Positions 43,817 to 54,645 of a stretch of 64,000 bases of DNA are shown piece after piece. The notes under the pieces are model-generated. The model worked only from the letters and a program-made list of their open reading frames with translations, had not been told where the DNA came from and did no database searches. Within the stretch, counting starts at the first letter, position 1. The number at the start of each line of letters is the position of its first letter. This stretch comes from Haliea sp. (GTDB lineage Bacteria > Pseudomonadota > Gammaproteobacteria > Pseudomonadales > Halieaceae), in NCBI GenBank assembly GCA_016704305.1, contig JADJAL010000001.1:124001-188000 (forward strand), given 5' to 3'. The translations under genes and the position numbers were made by a program.

Positions 43817-44608
43817 TTACTTGGGCTGCATGCGAATGCCGCCGTCCATACGGATACATTCGCCGTTGATGTAATCGTTCTCCACTATCTGCTGCGCCAA
43901 CTGCGCGATTTCATCCGCCCTGCCCAGACGCTTGGGATACAGCACCTGGCTGGCCAGCGGCTTCAGGAATTCGGCGATTTCCGGGGTCATCTCCTCGGCA
44001 CCACCCATCATCAACGGCGTGGCGATCAGGCCGGGCACGATGGTGTTCACACGGATACCGAGCACCGCCAGGTCGCGCGCGATGGGTAGCGTCATGCCGA
44101 CGACGCCACCTTTGGACGCGGAATAGGCAGCCTGGCCGATCTGGCCCTCGTAAGCTGCGATGGATGCCGTGTTGATAATAACGCCGCGTCCACCGTCATC
44201 ATTGAGCACGGCGTTGTCGGCCATTTTCTCGGCACACAGGCGCAGTACGTTGAAGGTGCCCACAAGATTGATCTGTATGATGCGATTGAACTCGGCCAGC
44301 GGGAACGGGCCGTTTTTGCCCATCGTGCGGATGCCGTTGCCGGTGCCGGCAAAGTTGCAGCAGATGTGGATGGCGCCGAACGCCTTCATCGTGGCCTCGA
44401 TGCCAGCGACGACAGAGGCTTCGTCCGTCACGTTGACGTTGCAGAAGATCACTTTGCCGGGGAACTCTTCGACCAGTTGGTTCGCCTTCTCCGCGTTCAT
44501 ATCGAAAATCGCCGCTTTCGCGCCATTAGCGACGAAACGTTTGACGGTCGCGCGGCCCAGGCCAGATGCGCCGCCGGTGATGACTGCTACTTTATCTTTC
44601 AGGTCCAT
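43817..44608 (-). CDS. 3-hydroxyacyl-CoA dehydrogenase, SDR type (HSD10/HSD17B10-like)
   Basis: A 263-residue short-chain dehydrogenase: VAVITGGASGLGRATVKRFVANGAKAAIFDMN (NAD-type loop ending in Asp), CNFAGTGNGI, IINTASIAAYEGQIGQAAYSASKGGVVGMT (Ser, Tyr-x3-Lys) and GIRVNTIVPGLIATPLM. The extended AYEGQIGQAAYSASKGG signature is typical of type-2 3-hydroxyacyl-CoA dehydrogenases, which act on 2-methyl-3-hydroxyacyl-CoA and hydroxysteroids. It is second in an operon after acyl-CoA dehydrogenase (46-bp gap). High confidence in family, moderate in substrate. Confidence 0.92.
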   Translation of the reverse strand: MDLKDKVAVITGGASGLGRATVKRFVANGAKAAIFDMNAEKANQLVEEFPGKVIFCNVNVTDEASVVAGIEATMKAFGAIHICCNFAGTGNGIRTMGKNGPFPLAEFNRIIQINLVGTFNVLRLCAEKMADNAVLNDDGGRGVIINTASIAAYEGQIGQAAYSASKGGVVGMTLPIARDLAVLGIRVNTIVPGLIATPLMMGGAEEMTPEIAEFLKPLASQVLYPKRLGRADEIAQLAQQIVENDYINGECIRMDGGIRMQPK

Positions 44609-44654
44609 ATATTTTCTCCTGCTTGGTCAGTGGATTGCGATTGATGGTGAGATA

Positions 44655-45830
44655 TTAAAAGTTACGGGTATTGAACGGCGAGTAATCCGCGCCCAGGAAA
44701 TCCCGGCTGATGATGATCTTCATCACCTCGGAGCTGCCCGCGTAGATGGTGGAAATCTTCGCGTCGGTATACTGCCTGCTAATAGGGTATTCGTCCATAT
44801 AACCGTTGCCGCCGTGAAACTGCACGCCGATATCCGCCGCCACCACCTGCAACTCGCTGGTAGCCAGCTTGGCTTTGGCGGCGTCCACGGCCGTCAGTTG
44901 ATCCGCATTGAAGGCGACGACGCACTGGTCCACGTAGGCCTGCGCAAAATCCAGCTGGGTGCGCAAATCCGCCAGGCGGAACTGCGTGTTCTGGAACGCC
45001 GATACGGTCTTGCCGAACGCCTTGCGCTCTTTCACATAGGCCAGCGTGAGATCAAACGACAACTGCGCCGAGGCGAGATAGCCCACCGCACCAAGCAGGC
45101 GCTCTTCGGCCAGCCCCTTCATCAGGTAGATAAACCCCTGCCCCGGCTCGCCGAGCACGTTGGCCTTGGGCACCTTGACGTCATTGAAGAACAGCTCGGC
45201 GGTATCCTGCGCCTTCATCCCCATCTTCTTCAGGTTGCGCCCGCGCTCGAACCCCGGCATGCCGCGCTCGACAATGAACAGCGTCATATGATGCGGGTTG
45301 TTGTCCCGGTCTGTCTTTGCTGCCACGATCACGATATCGGCCTTGATGCCGTTGGAAATAAATGTTTTTGAGCCGTTGAGCACCCAGTGGTCGTCCTTCT
45401 CCACCGCCGACGCGCGCATGCCTGCGAGGTCACTGCCCGCATCGGGTTCCGTCATCGCGATAGCCAGGATACTCTCGCCGCTCACGCACTTGGGCAGGAG
45501 CCGTTGGCACTGCTCTTCGTTGCCAAAGCGCGTCAGGTAGGGTCCCACCAGGCGACTGTGCAGGGTATTGAACCAGTCGCCCGCGCGCGCGTAGTTGGTC
45601 TCCTCGATGATAATTTGCTCAAAGCGAAAATCAGGGTCGCCCATGCCGCCGTACTTTTCATCCGGCCAGACCATCAGGAAGCCCTGTTCGCCGGCTTTGC
45701 GGAATGCGGCGCGATCGACAATCCCGGCCTCACGCCAACCCTCCATATGTGGCACAATCTCTGCGGCGAGAAACTTGCGATAGGCATCGCGAAACATCTG
45801 CTGTTCTTCAGTAAATGCTCGTTGCAACAT
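44655..45830 (-). CDS. Acyl-CoA dehydrogenase
   Basis: A 391-residue flavoprotein from ATG 45830. Visible landmarks are the substrate/FAD segments AIAMTEPDAGSDLAGMRASA and WVLNGSKTFISNG, then QFRLADLRTQLDFAQAYVD and the C-terminal QFHGGNGYMDEYPISRQYTDAKISTIYAGSSEVMK, where Glu in GSSE is near the catalytic base position. It takes 2,3-hydrogens from acyl-CoA. It starts the operon dehydrogenase - HSD10-like - AMACR - isomerase - carboxyltransferase, one unit of branched-chain acyl-CoA degradation. It is divergent from the GGDEF gene. Confidence 0.94.
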   Translation of the reverse strand: MLQRAFTEEQQMFRDAYRKFLAAEIVPHMEGWREAGIVDRAAFRKAGEQGFLMVWPDEKYGGMGDPDFRFEQIIIEETNYARAGDWFNTLHSRLVGPYLTRFGNEEQCQRLLPKCVSGESILAIAMTEPDAGSDLAGMRASAVEKDDHWVLNGSKTFISNGIKADIVIVAAKTDRDNNPHHMTLFIVERGMPGFERGRNLKKMGMKAQDTAELFFNDVKVPKANVLGEPGQGFIYLMKGLAEERLLGAVGYLASAQLSFDLTLAYVKERKAFGKTVSAFQNTQFRLADLRTQLDFAQAYVDQCVVAFNADQLTAVDAAKAKLATSELQVVAADIGVQFHGGNGYMDEYPISRQYTDAKISTIYAGSSEVMKIIISRDFLGADYSPFNTRNF

Positions 45831-45964
45831 GGTGTATCCCCTGGACGTCGAAAAGTGAGCGGCGATCAGTATGGTGAGCACGGGGTAAGCCAACAATGAC
45901 CTACCCCGACAAATAAATTGACTGGACGTGACAGCCGCACCGCGCGGTAAATATCGGATGGACT

Positions 45965-47134
45965 ATGGAACTGATTCACCCTGACAACTGGATCGTCATG
46001 TACTTTGGGCTGATTTTCCTGATTACCTGCGCGCAGATGCTGGTGGTCTACGTGCTAAGCGATGTCGGCAACCACTCCCCGGGGCTGGGGTTGTACGCCG
46101 TGTATTTCATGGCCGCGCTGCTCGGCTGGATAGCGTTCGCGCTGCAGCGGGGTCGGCCATACCCATGGTGATAGACATCCCCTCCGTCGCATCCATTCTC
46201 AACAGTTACATCCTGTTCATGGCGGCTGGACAGCGCGCGGGATTCACGCGCGGTCGGGTAGCGCTGGGAATGATCTGCTGGTCGCCTGCCTCAGCGTTTT
46301 CTTTCTCCGGCCACGCGAGATGTTCGGCGTGCAAGTGGCCAGCGCCGCGTTCTTTTTCCTCGCAACGGGCGTACTGTGCGGCTGGCGCTGCTGGAAAAAG
46401 GACAATGTGGGCGACGGCATTATCGCCGTCGCCGCGTTGATGATGGTGCTGGGTGTGGCCAGCGCGCTCTACATGTGGCTGGCGCGAGGCAATTTTGCAC
46501 TGGCGCAGGCGGTCACTTTTGGCAGCTACAGTTCGGCCTACGTACTGGTGGCCATGGGCTTTATGGCCAGCATGCTGATCGAGTACCAACAGAACCTGTC
46601 GCACCTCGCCACCAAGGACCCGCTGACCCAATTGCTCAACCGCCGCGGATTGGAAAACGCGCTGCATGTCACGCTGGCAGAAGCCAGTCGGTCGCGGTCG
46701 CCCACCGCGGCTGTGATGACAGGCATCGATCACTGCAAGGAGGTGAATGGGAATTTTGGCAATGATGCGGGGACCAGGTCATCAGGCTGGTCGCGCGATG
46801 CCTGCAACGGCTGTCCCGCGCCAGCGACGTCGTAGCCCGCACCGGCGGCGACGAATTCCTGTTGATCCTGCCCCATACCGATCTCGACGGTGCCCGTGTG
46901 CTGGCGGAGCGCATCCGCATGGACATTGCACAGCGGCCGCTGGTGGTGAACCAGCAGCGCATCCCGGTCACCGTCAGCCTGGGCGTGGCGGGCGCAGTGG
47001 GCGAGGCCGAACTGGACAAGCTGTCGCACGAGGCCAGCCGGGCCATGCACCTGGCAAAACGCGGTGGGCGCAATCGGGTGGCATCGCTCGACAGCAAGCC
47101 CATTCTCCTCACGACGCAGCTCAGCAAAGCCTGA
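45965..47134 (+). pseudogene. Membrane diguanylate cyclase (GGDEF), at least three frameshifts
   Basis: Pieces in three frames join into one protein. 45965-46155 is ELIHPDNWIVMYFGLIFLITC with TM helices. 46165-46260 is VIDIPSVASILNSYILFMAAG. 46270-46770 is REMFGVQVASAAFFFLATG and TM helices to LATKDPLTQLLNRRGLENAL, the start of a GGDEF domain. From about 46790 the frame ending at 47134 has VARTGGDEFLLILPHTDLD, the active-site motif, and QQRIPVTVSLGVAGA. The intact GGDEF site means the real protein probably makes cyclic di-GMP. Breaks near 46155, 46265 and 46775 are single-base changes. Stop 47134 is 7 bp before the AraC gene. Confidence 0.82.
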
Positions 47135-47141
47135 CATCGCA

Positions 47142-48143
47142 ATGCGCGACCTGTCGATATCAGTCTATTTTGCTCGCGCCGTGTTGAAAAACGCGGTCGC
47201 CCACGGACTGGATCCGATCAGCCTGTTGCGTAAACACCGAATTTCCCCGCGCCTCATGCTGGAGAGCAATGCGCGGATTTCCATCGAGCGTTTCGCCGAC
47301 CTGCAGGTCAGCACCATGCAGGCGATGAACGATGAAACGCTGGGCTACGGCACCCGGCGACTGCCTGTCGGCTGCTGGTCGATGATGTGCCATGCCGTGA
47401 TCGGTTGCGAAACACTGGGCAAAGCCCTTGGCCGCTATTGTCGTTTTTACCAGTTGTTCGAAATGGGTGTGCACCCGGTGCTGGAGGACGATGGCGAGCT
47501 GGCGCGCATTTTTTTGCTGGCGCAGGACGACAGCGGCGCATCCAAGCCCTACCTGCACGAACTGCTGCTGTTCAACACGCACCGCTTCGCCAGCTGGCTG
47601 GTGCAGGAACACCTGCCGGTACAGAGTGTGCAGTTCGAATCCGCACCACTGGCCCCGGACCAGGATTACCGGCATATGTTCCTCGGCAACCCGATTATCT
47701 TCGAGCAGGCGCGCTCACAGCTGGTGTTGTCGCGCAGCGTGCTGGACAAGCGCATCGCGCAGAACGAGACATCACTCCGGCACTTTCTCAGGCATCCGGC
47801 ACTGATCATGCTCACCCAGGACTACGCGATCAACAGCTGGACGGCGCGCGTGCGCGACCTGGTGCGCAGGCAGCTGCTCGACATCGCTGAACTGAATGAC
47901 GTGGCTACGGCATTGCAGGTGCATCCGCAAACATTGCGGCGAAGACTCGCAGCCGAAGGCACCACGTTCAAGGACATCCAGAACCAGGTTCGACGGGATA
48001 CGGCCCTGCATTTCCTCGGCAAGCAGGGCCTTAGCATCGAGGAAATTTCGCACCGCGCGGGCTTTTCCGAATCGAGCGCCTTTATCCGCGCGTTCAAAAG
48101 CTGGACCGGGGTAACGCCTTACACCTATCGCAAGGGGCTCTGA
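47142..48143 (+). CDS. AraC family transcriptional regulator (arabinose-binding-like N-domain)
   Basis: A 333-residue protein in an otherwise frameshift-rich stretch. The N-terminal domain (about 20-200) is of the AraC_binding_2/OruR type: NAVAHGLDPISLLRKHRISPRL, ERFADLQVSTMQAMNDETLGYG, GRYCRFYQLFE. The C-terminal HTH has LLDIAELNDVATALQVHPQTLRRRLAAEGTTFKDI and EEISHRAGFSESSAFIRAFKSWTGVTP, standard AraC helices. ATG 47142 is 7 bp after the GGDEF stop; a start at 47064 inside that gene is less likely. Such regulators often control fatty acid, steroid or amino acid catabolic genes. Target unknown. Confidence 0.9.
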   Translation: MRDLSISVYFARAVLKNAVAHGLDPISLLRKHRISPRLMLESNARISIERFADLQVSTMQAMNDETLGYGTRRLPVGCWSMMCHAVIGCETLGKALGRYCRFYQLFEMGVHPVLEDDGELARIFLLAQDDSGASKPYLHELLLFNTHRFASWLVQEHLPVQSVQFESAPLAPDQDYRHMFLGNPIIFEQARSQLVLSRSVLDKRIAQNETSLRHFLRHPALIMLTQDYAINSWTARVRDLVRRQLLDIAELNDVATALQVHPQTLRRRLAAEGTTFKDIQNQVRRDTALHFLGKQGLSIEEISHRAGFSESSAFIRAFKSWTGVTPYTYRKGL

Positions 48144-48211
48144 GTCAATCCATTTTCACGCGGTGGGCATCCGCTGCCGTATGCACTATATTGGGCCCAA
48201 GCCCACACACG

Positions 48212-51025
48212 ATGAGACCTGTTGTTGTGCGAATATTTCTACGTGTTGTCGCCATCTTCTATACTGCATACCTCGCACTTGCTCTGGTGCTGATATCACC
48301 CGCGTTGAATCTGCTGCCACACCGGTATTTACAGGACACCTACGGCCGGGAGTTGCAGACTGGCTGGGTGTTGTTCAATCCGTTCACGCTGAGTCTTGAT
48401 ATCAGCGAGGCGCGGCTGAACGATCCCGACGGTGAACGCTTCATCGCATTCAGCGAGGCATCCATCGATCTGTCCTGGAAAGCCTGTGGCAACCCGGCTG
48501 GGTACTCGATGCGATCCGCGTTCGCGATCTGTCTGTCGCTCTCACGCGGCACGCAGACGTTGAGTACAACTTTTCCGACCTGCTGGCCAGCGCCGCGACA
48601 GACACGCCTGCAGAATCGCCCACCAGTGAAGATGGCGCGCTCCCCGGCGTTACCGTTCGTGATCTTGAACTGCACTCGGAGGCCATCGTCGTCACTGACC
48701 AGGCGAGAAAAAGCGCCTATAGCAGCCGCTGGAACGGATTGTTGATCCGCGCAAAGAATGTATCCACGGTACTCGAGGAAGGCCAACCATTCAGCGTCGA
48801 AGTCGAGGCTGAAGACGGTGGCAAATTACAGTGGCAAGGCGAGGTATCCATCCCGTTGGGCCAGAGCACGGGACGCCTGGCCCTGTCCGACCTCAACCTG
48901 CGCAAACTGTGGGAGTATGGTGAACCATGGCTGGGGTTTGAACTGAAGGACGGCCGGTTGCTGGTCGAGGCCGAATACCACCTCAACTGGAAGGACGCGC
49001 TCAACTACCGTATCAGCAACGGCCGCGTCGGTGTTTCCGGCGTTTCCATCGCCGCTAAATCGCCTGCACAACTCGCCGATACCTCCGTCGACTTCAACGC
49101 GCTCGATATCAATGCAATCGCGGTTGACAGCGCAGCCACATCACAGTGGGCGCCGTAACACTGGACGCGCTGGCCGTGGCCGGCTGGATGGAGGGACCCG
49201 CATCAGCCTGCAGGACCTGTTCACCATCGAATTGCCCGCGAGTACCGAGGACAAGGACGCTGCCGCGACTGCAACACCGTGGACGCTGACGCTGGAGCAA
49301 GCGCAATTACGCAATAGCGGTGTGCGCTGGCGCTCCAATTCACGGAACCGCAGTTGCTTGAGATACAGCCGCTCGATGCGTCGATTAAGAACCTGCGCTG
49401 GCCGTTGTCCCGCAGACACATCGATGTCGCTTCAGCTGTCGATCAACGAACAGGCGCATCTCAGCCAGTGGAACACTGGCGCTGGAGGCGGGCAACGGCA
49501 GTATCGATTTCTCGCTGCAGGGGCTGCCGCTGACCTGGGTAAACCCCAACCTGCCCAAAGCCCTCAAGGCGACAATCACGGGTGGCGAGGTCGAGATCAA
49601 GGGACAGGTGGCACTGCAGGAGTTTGCGCCTGCCATGGTGACGCTCGCGGGAACATTCGCGATTTCTCCGCGCGCCAGCAAGAAGCCGAAATCCAGCTCA
49701 CAGGCTTTGACCTGTTGCGCATCGATGGCCTGGCCGTGGACATGCTCGAGCACAACCTGGTGCTGAAAAAACTGACGATAAACAGCTACACTGGGCGATT
49801 GCATATCAATGAGGACGGCTCAATCAACGCGTCCAAAATCTGGCAGGCGGAAGTGGGGGAGCAAGCGCAGGAAATTGCCGAGGACCTGACACAGGACAAA
49901 CCCTGGACGTTCAGACTTCCGTTGATCGAAATCAGCAACAGTTCAATCGATTTTATGGATCAATCGCTGCCGATCCAGTTCCGCACTGTGATCGGTGACC
50001 TGCGCGGGGAGGTGCGCAACCTGGGTTCCGACCCCGCGACCGCCGCTACCGTGGAACTCGTCGGCTCGGTGGACGGTTATGCACCCGTCACGCTCACGGG
50101 CGAAGTCACGCCCATGGCTACACCGACCAACCTCGACCTGACATTGGTGTTTGACGGCGTAGACATGGCCCTGCTATCGCCCTACTCCGGCACCTACGCC
50201 GGCTATGTGATTGAGCGCGGCCTGCTCGACCTGAACCTGCACTACGCACTCAAGAACAACCAATTGCAGGGCGACAATGCGGTGCGGGTGGAAAAGCTGA
50301 AGCTCGGTGAAAAAATTACCAGCGACAAGGCAGTCGACCTGCCGCTGGAACTCGCGCTCGCCATCCTGACAGATGCCAACTGGCGTCATTGACATGGCGA
50401 TACCGGTAACAGGCGACGTCAATAATCCGGGGTTTGACTTTGGCGGTGTAATCACCGACGCCATTATCAATCTGCTGACCAAGGCGATCACGGCACCGTT
50501 CTCGCTGTTGGCCAATCTGGTGAGTACGGAGGAGGATTTGCAACGCATCAGCTTTCCCGCTGGTTCCGCTGAGCTGGCTGAGCGCAGCAAGGAAAGCTTA
50601 ACCGAGCTGGCTACCGCCCTCAGCCAGAGACCAAACCTGTCGCTGACGATCAACGGCAGCATCAACGCATCAGCTGACGGCGAACGGATGCAGCGCAATA
50701 CACTGAAGCATTGTTGCTTGAACGCGGCCTGACGTCTGGCGACATAAAAGCGCGGGGACCAGAATGGGAAGTGGCGATCACAGACCTGTACTCCGCGCTT
50801 CCCGCGCGCAGTGACACGCCCACTGCGCCCACGCCACGCGAACAGTACGACAGTGTGGTAGAGAGCATCACCGTGCCGGATGACGAGTTGACCGCGCTTG
50901 CAGGCCAGCGTGCGGTGGCGGTAAAGGCCTACCTGGTCAATGAAGTGGGGCTGTCCGCGGACAGGGCGGTGGTGGCGCAGGCTGACCTGAAGGACGCGAC
51001 AATGGATTCAGCGGTGTGGAACTAG
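48212..51025 (+). pseudogene. AsmA-like DUF748 protein, many frameshifts
   Basis: ATG 48212 starts an N-terminal TM helix (VVVRIFLRVVAIFYTAYLAL) followed by LNLLPHRYLQDTYGRELQTG, the usual start of DUF748/AsmA proteins that span the envelope. Sense then moves between frames. From about 48478 it reads SLWQPGWVLDAIRVRDLSV after loss of one G in TGGGAAAGC. From about 49150 on it shifts several times (near 49150, 49190, 49345 and 49640). SLQGLPLTWVNPNLPKALK and TGFDLLRIDGLAVDMLEHN lie in different frames, and further breaks follow near 50385 and 50700. The total length (about 930 residues) is normal, and each break joins conserved-looking sequence. It is the most damaged gene of the window. Confidence 0.78.
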
Positions 51026-51138
51026 GTATTGGTAACCCGTAGAAACTATTTTGCGACTTCTGGCACAACTACCGACACCGGGATGGTATCGTAGCCACCG
51101 CAACCTGCCACTTCCTGAACCATTGTATATCGCTGATT

Positions 51139-51991
51139 ATGGAACCTGACCACACCCCCGAACCTCATATCGCCGTACTGATCCCGTGTTACAACGAATC
51201 CGAGGCCATTGCCGGCGTCATCGCCGGGGTTCGCGAAGGCGACCCGACAAGCCATCGTCTACGCCAACAACTGCAGTGACAATACCGTCGCCGTGGCACG
51301 CTCAGCCGGCGCCCTGATTGGCGACGAACGCTACCAGGGTAAGGGGCATGTCACGTGCGCAGGATGTTTGCCGATATTGACGCCGGGAATATACGTACTG
51401 GTCGACGGCGACGGGACTTACTGATGATGCCGCGAGCGCACCCAGGATGGTCGAGATGCTGCGACACAATCGGCTGGACATGGTTGAAGGTCACGCCAGC
51501 ACGCAAACTACCGCCTATCGGTCCGGCCACGTTTGGGGCAATCGCATACTCACCTGGCTGCTGGGTACGCTTTTTGGTCGGCGCGAGATCGCGACATCCT
51601 CAGCGGTTACCGCGTTTTCAGCCACCGGTTTGTGAAATCGTTCCCCGCTCTTGCAACGGGATTTGAAACCGAAACGGAGCTCACTGTTCACGCACTTGAG
51701 CTGCACATGCCCGTAGATGAAGTCGTAACGCCTTACGGCGCGCGAGCGGAAGGCTCAACGAGCAAATTGAATACCTATCGCGATGGCATACGGATTCTTT
51801 TGATCATGTTGCGCCTGTTCGAGGAAAGAACGGCCGCTGCATTTTTACGGTATTTTATTCGCAGTGTGCTGGTTGTTAGCGATCATCCTCGGAATACCGC
51901 TCGTGTCGACATTCCTGAGTCTGGCCTGGTGCCGCATGTTCCCACGGCCTCCATAGTAGTCGGCCTGATACTGTTGGGTTTGTCAGTTTAG
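51139..51991 (+). pseudogene. Glycosyltransferase family 2 (polyprenyl-phosphate type), several frameshifts
   Basis: The frame from ATG 51139 encodes HIAVLIPCYNESEAIAGVIAGV, the nucleotide-binding start of GT2. Neighbouring frames carry RQAIVYANNCSDNTVAVARSAGALIGDERYQGKGH, then YVLVDGDGTY (the DxD-type metal site), EMLRHNRLDMVEGHAS, SGHVWGNRILTWLLG and SGYRVFSHRFVKSFPALATGFETETELTVHALELHMPVDEV. Breaks lie near 51235, 51360, 51425 and 51590. With the GtrA and DUF2142 genes next door it would attach sugars to an undecaprenyl carrier for surface polysaccharide modification. The 3' end is uncertain. Confidence 0.78.
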
Positions 51992-52099
51992 TAGCCGAGC
52001 CTGATCACTGATTCCGTGGCCTTGGGTCGCCGTGAAACCAAACGCCTGTTTTATCTTTCTGTTCACCAGTTCGGCCTACAAGCGCGGTGAGCGCATCAG

Positions 52100-52525
52100 G
52101 TGAAAATTGCCGGGGGGTTGTATCGCTTCGCCCTCGTGGGCACTGTCGGGTTTATCGTCGATGCTTCGGTGCTACAGATGCTCGTGTCCTGGTTCGGCGT
52201 TGGCCTGCTTACCGGTCGCATCTTCGGCTATCTTGCCGCGGCGACCATCACCTGGTTTTGCACCGTATCTATACGTTCCGCCACCAGCTCCTGGCAGATA
52301 AGCACGCTACGTCATCGCGGGCACTGGTTGATCAGTGGTTTCGCTTTATTGTCACCAACGGTCTCGGCGCCGCCCTCAATTACGGTATCTACGCCGTTCT
52401 AATCCTGAATTCGGTTGTGTCGAGCGTATCCGGTGGTGGCCGTCGCAATAAGCTCCTGGTCGCAATGGTCTTTAATTTTGTCATCTCCAGGCGCTTCCGT
52501 GTTTGGCAGGAACCCACAGTCCTGA
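52100..52525 (+). pseudogene. GtrA family flippase-like membrane protein, frameshifted
   Basis: A start at GTG 52100 gives GGLYRFALVGTVGFIVDASVLQMLV and GRIFGYLAAATITWF, the first two or three TM helices of GtrA. At about 52257 a run TTTT seems to have lost one T. The next frame resumes with HRIYTFRHQLLAD, VDQWFRFIVTNGLGAALNYGIYAVLIL and AMVFNFVISRRFRVW, the last two helices and the conserved C-terminal NF-x-SRRF motif. GtrA proteins flip polyprenyl-phosphate sugars made by the adjacent GT2. The end is approximate because of the damage. Its tail approaches the convergent DUF2142 gene. Confidence 0.72.
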
Positions 52526-52563
52526 AACCCCTGCTTGCCAGCCAGCGGGACAACGCCAATCAA

Positions 52564-53952
52564 CTACCAGTAATAGCGCTCCATGATCACGTACGGGGTG
52601 AGGATCAACGTGCCCGCGGCAAAGGCCAGCATCAAGCAACGATACGCAAGCTGGCCTTTACCGATGAGCGCGGTTTAGTGCGGCACCCAGAGCCAAGAAA
52701 AGCGCGGGCGGTATAAAGTACCTGCCCTGGAGCTACTCTATGATCGGATTTTTCAGCAGGCTCCAGGAAATATACAAAACCAGGAATATCCCGGCTATCG
52801 TTGCCAGCACAATCAAGCCGGGCACCAGCGCCTGTTCCCTCATGCTGCGGAAAAAGGTGCGCCTTTCGAACCAATAGCTCATGAAAAAAGGCAAGGCCAA
52901 TGTCAATCCCGTAAGGCTGAGATATATATTTCGAAATTTGGTATCCAAATGCCCGACGAGGCCTATAAATGAAATGAGGTAAAGATCCCAACGCTGGCGC
53001 CAACTCTCTGCCAGTATGCCCAACCATTCCAGCGGTGACTGCAATACAAAACGAGCCTGCTCGCCCCAGTTCGCACCTTCCAGGCCAAAAGGTACGGACA
53101 CATACAGCGCCACGTAAAGCGCCCATAAAATGGTGCCGATCCAGGTCACGGCAAATGCCACGCAACATTCGACAACGATGGCAGGTCGGTCCCTGAAAGA
53201 GTAGGCAAAATACAGGAAGAACAGCGAGAGGGCAGCGTAAGGGGTTCTGGCGGCGATGACCGTTATCATGAGCAGGGTGGACCACAGCAAACAAAGCCGG
53301 CGATTGCGTTGTGGCAATTCAGTATTGAGCCGGGACAACAAAGCGACACACAATGCAGCTATCGCAAAACACGTGGCATCCTGACTGCTTCCACTGTCAT
53401 CGGCAGCATCAGCGGCAACACAAACATCACGCCAAATCCCGGCGCAACGCCAGCAGGGCAATACAGCTCGACAAACGCGAAAAATCCATTTTATCGGGGG
53501 GCGGGCGTCAAGGTCTGGACAATGCTTTTGTCCAGGTACTGCGAGCACGACACCGGGTGCGGGAATCGCATAAAACGTCGGCGCGTTAACCTGACGCTGC
53601 GTGTATCGCGCATTTCTCCATCGCGCCACGTGTATCGATTCACCTCGGCGGCTTTATTGATGGAATACTTCTTCGCAGAGTTGAACTGCAAATAGGTCAA
53701 CTTCCCCGCGGCGAGGTAAATGCCAGGATCCGTGGTGCCGCCCACGGTGTATTCACCCGGTGCATCCGGGTCTGGTTGTTTGGTCGGAAAGAACTCGCCC
53801 TGTGTCAACTGGTAGGCCCGGGCAAAGTGCGAGGATTCATCGGGCACCTGGAACGGCGGGATAAAAAACGCATAAAACAGCATCAGCGGAACTGCGAATA
53901 CTGCATAGCTGATGCAGTAGAAGATGCGGTCAGGTATAGCGGAAAACGGCAT
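52564..53952 (-). pseudogene. DUF2142 family membrane protein, frameshifts and an in-frame TAG
   Basis: ATG 53952 starts PFSAIPDRIFYCISYAVFAVP and IPPFQVPDESSHFARAYQLTQGE, the DUF2142 signature. After about 53500 the frame changes, and the body (CVALLSRLNTELPQ, WSTLLMITVIAARTPYAALS, WGEQARFVLQSPLEWLGILA) reads to a TAG at 52736-52738. The same frame continues past it with LQGRYFIPPALFLALGAALN, the conserved GRYF-P motif of this family, so TAG replaces a sense codon (Tyr would be one change). A further shift near 52690 leads to AGTLILTPYVIMERYYW and stop 52564. It is probably a polytopic mannosyl- or glucosyltransferase-like membrane protein. Confidence 0.75.
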
Positions 53953-54033
53953 CACTTGCAGGGTCCCTGTAAGAAGTGAATTGTTCTGCGCATCACTTTT
54001 CGGCCCGGAGGCAATATTTTTGAGTGCTGCACG

Positions 54034-54645
54034 TTAGCAGACGTGTTCGCACACATCCTGCGGTGCGTACACCAACAGGCCATCACAGGAACAGCAGTGA
54101 TAGCGCACCCTGCGCGCCTGCGCCCGATAGTGCCGTGTGGTCGAGACCTGGTGTACTTGACAGCCGCACTGATAGCGATGCGTTCTCTGGCTGCGTTGCG
54201 GCACGCCGTCCAGGCTGAGATTGAAGGTGACTCCCGCATCGGCGCCGAACGCCGCCATCAGGTTCTTCCAGGCGTGGCCGTGCGGCTTGGTTGAGCGCCG
54301 GGGATACACTTCGTGCACCACGTAGTGCGCCACTTCATGCGGCACGGTGTCGCGCAAATTCTCGGCGTAATACTTGGCAAAAATCCACGGGTTATAGCGT
54401 ATGACGCGGTGCTTGCCGACGATTTTGAACATGCCCGCCGCGCGTCCCTTGAGATCAAACAGCACCGGTATGCGATCAAATCGCCGCGCGAAAATACGCT
54501 CCGCCAGCGCCGGGTGCTCCTCTGTGCGCTCCTCCACCTGTCGCTGCTGTGCAAGCCCGATAGGCTGGACCACGGCAGAGGATTCCACCTGTTGAATTCC
54601 CGCGACCTGCTGCCTGCCGCTGGTGTTCAACCAATCAATATCCAT
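54034..54645 (-). CDS. SprT-like zinc metallopeptidase domain protein
   Basis: A 203-residue protein. The active site is TVPHEVAHYVVHEVYP, with HEVAH (His103, Glu104, His107). Around it are YNPWIFAKYYAENLRD and STKPHGHAWKNLMAAFGAD, standard for SprT. The C-terminus holds a zinc-ribbon-like YQCGCQVHQVS and YHCCSCDGLLV. The N-terminal 40 residues are variable. It probably binds zinc and may act as a metalloprotease or DNA-protein crosslink protease relative. Its start overlaps the end of the NlpC/P60 gene by 11 bp, so they form a coupled pair. Confidence 0.9.
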   Translation of the reverse strand: MDIDWLNTSGRQQVAGIQQVESSAVVQPIGLAQQRQVEERTEEHPALAERIFARRFDRIPVLFDLKGRAAGMFKIVGKHRVIRYNPWIFAKYYAENLRDTVPHEVAHYVVHEVYPRRSTKPHGHAWKNLMAAFGADAGVTFNLSLDGVPQRSQRTHRYQCGCQVHQVSTTRHYRAQARRVRYHCCSCDGLLVYAPQDVCEHVC

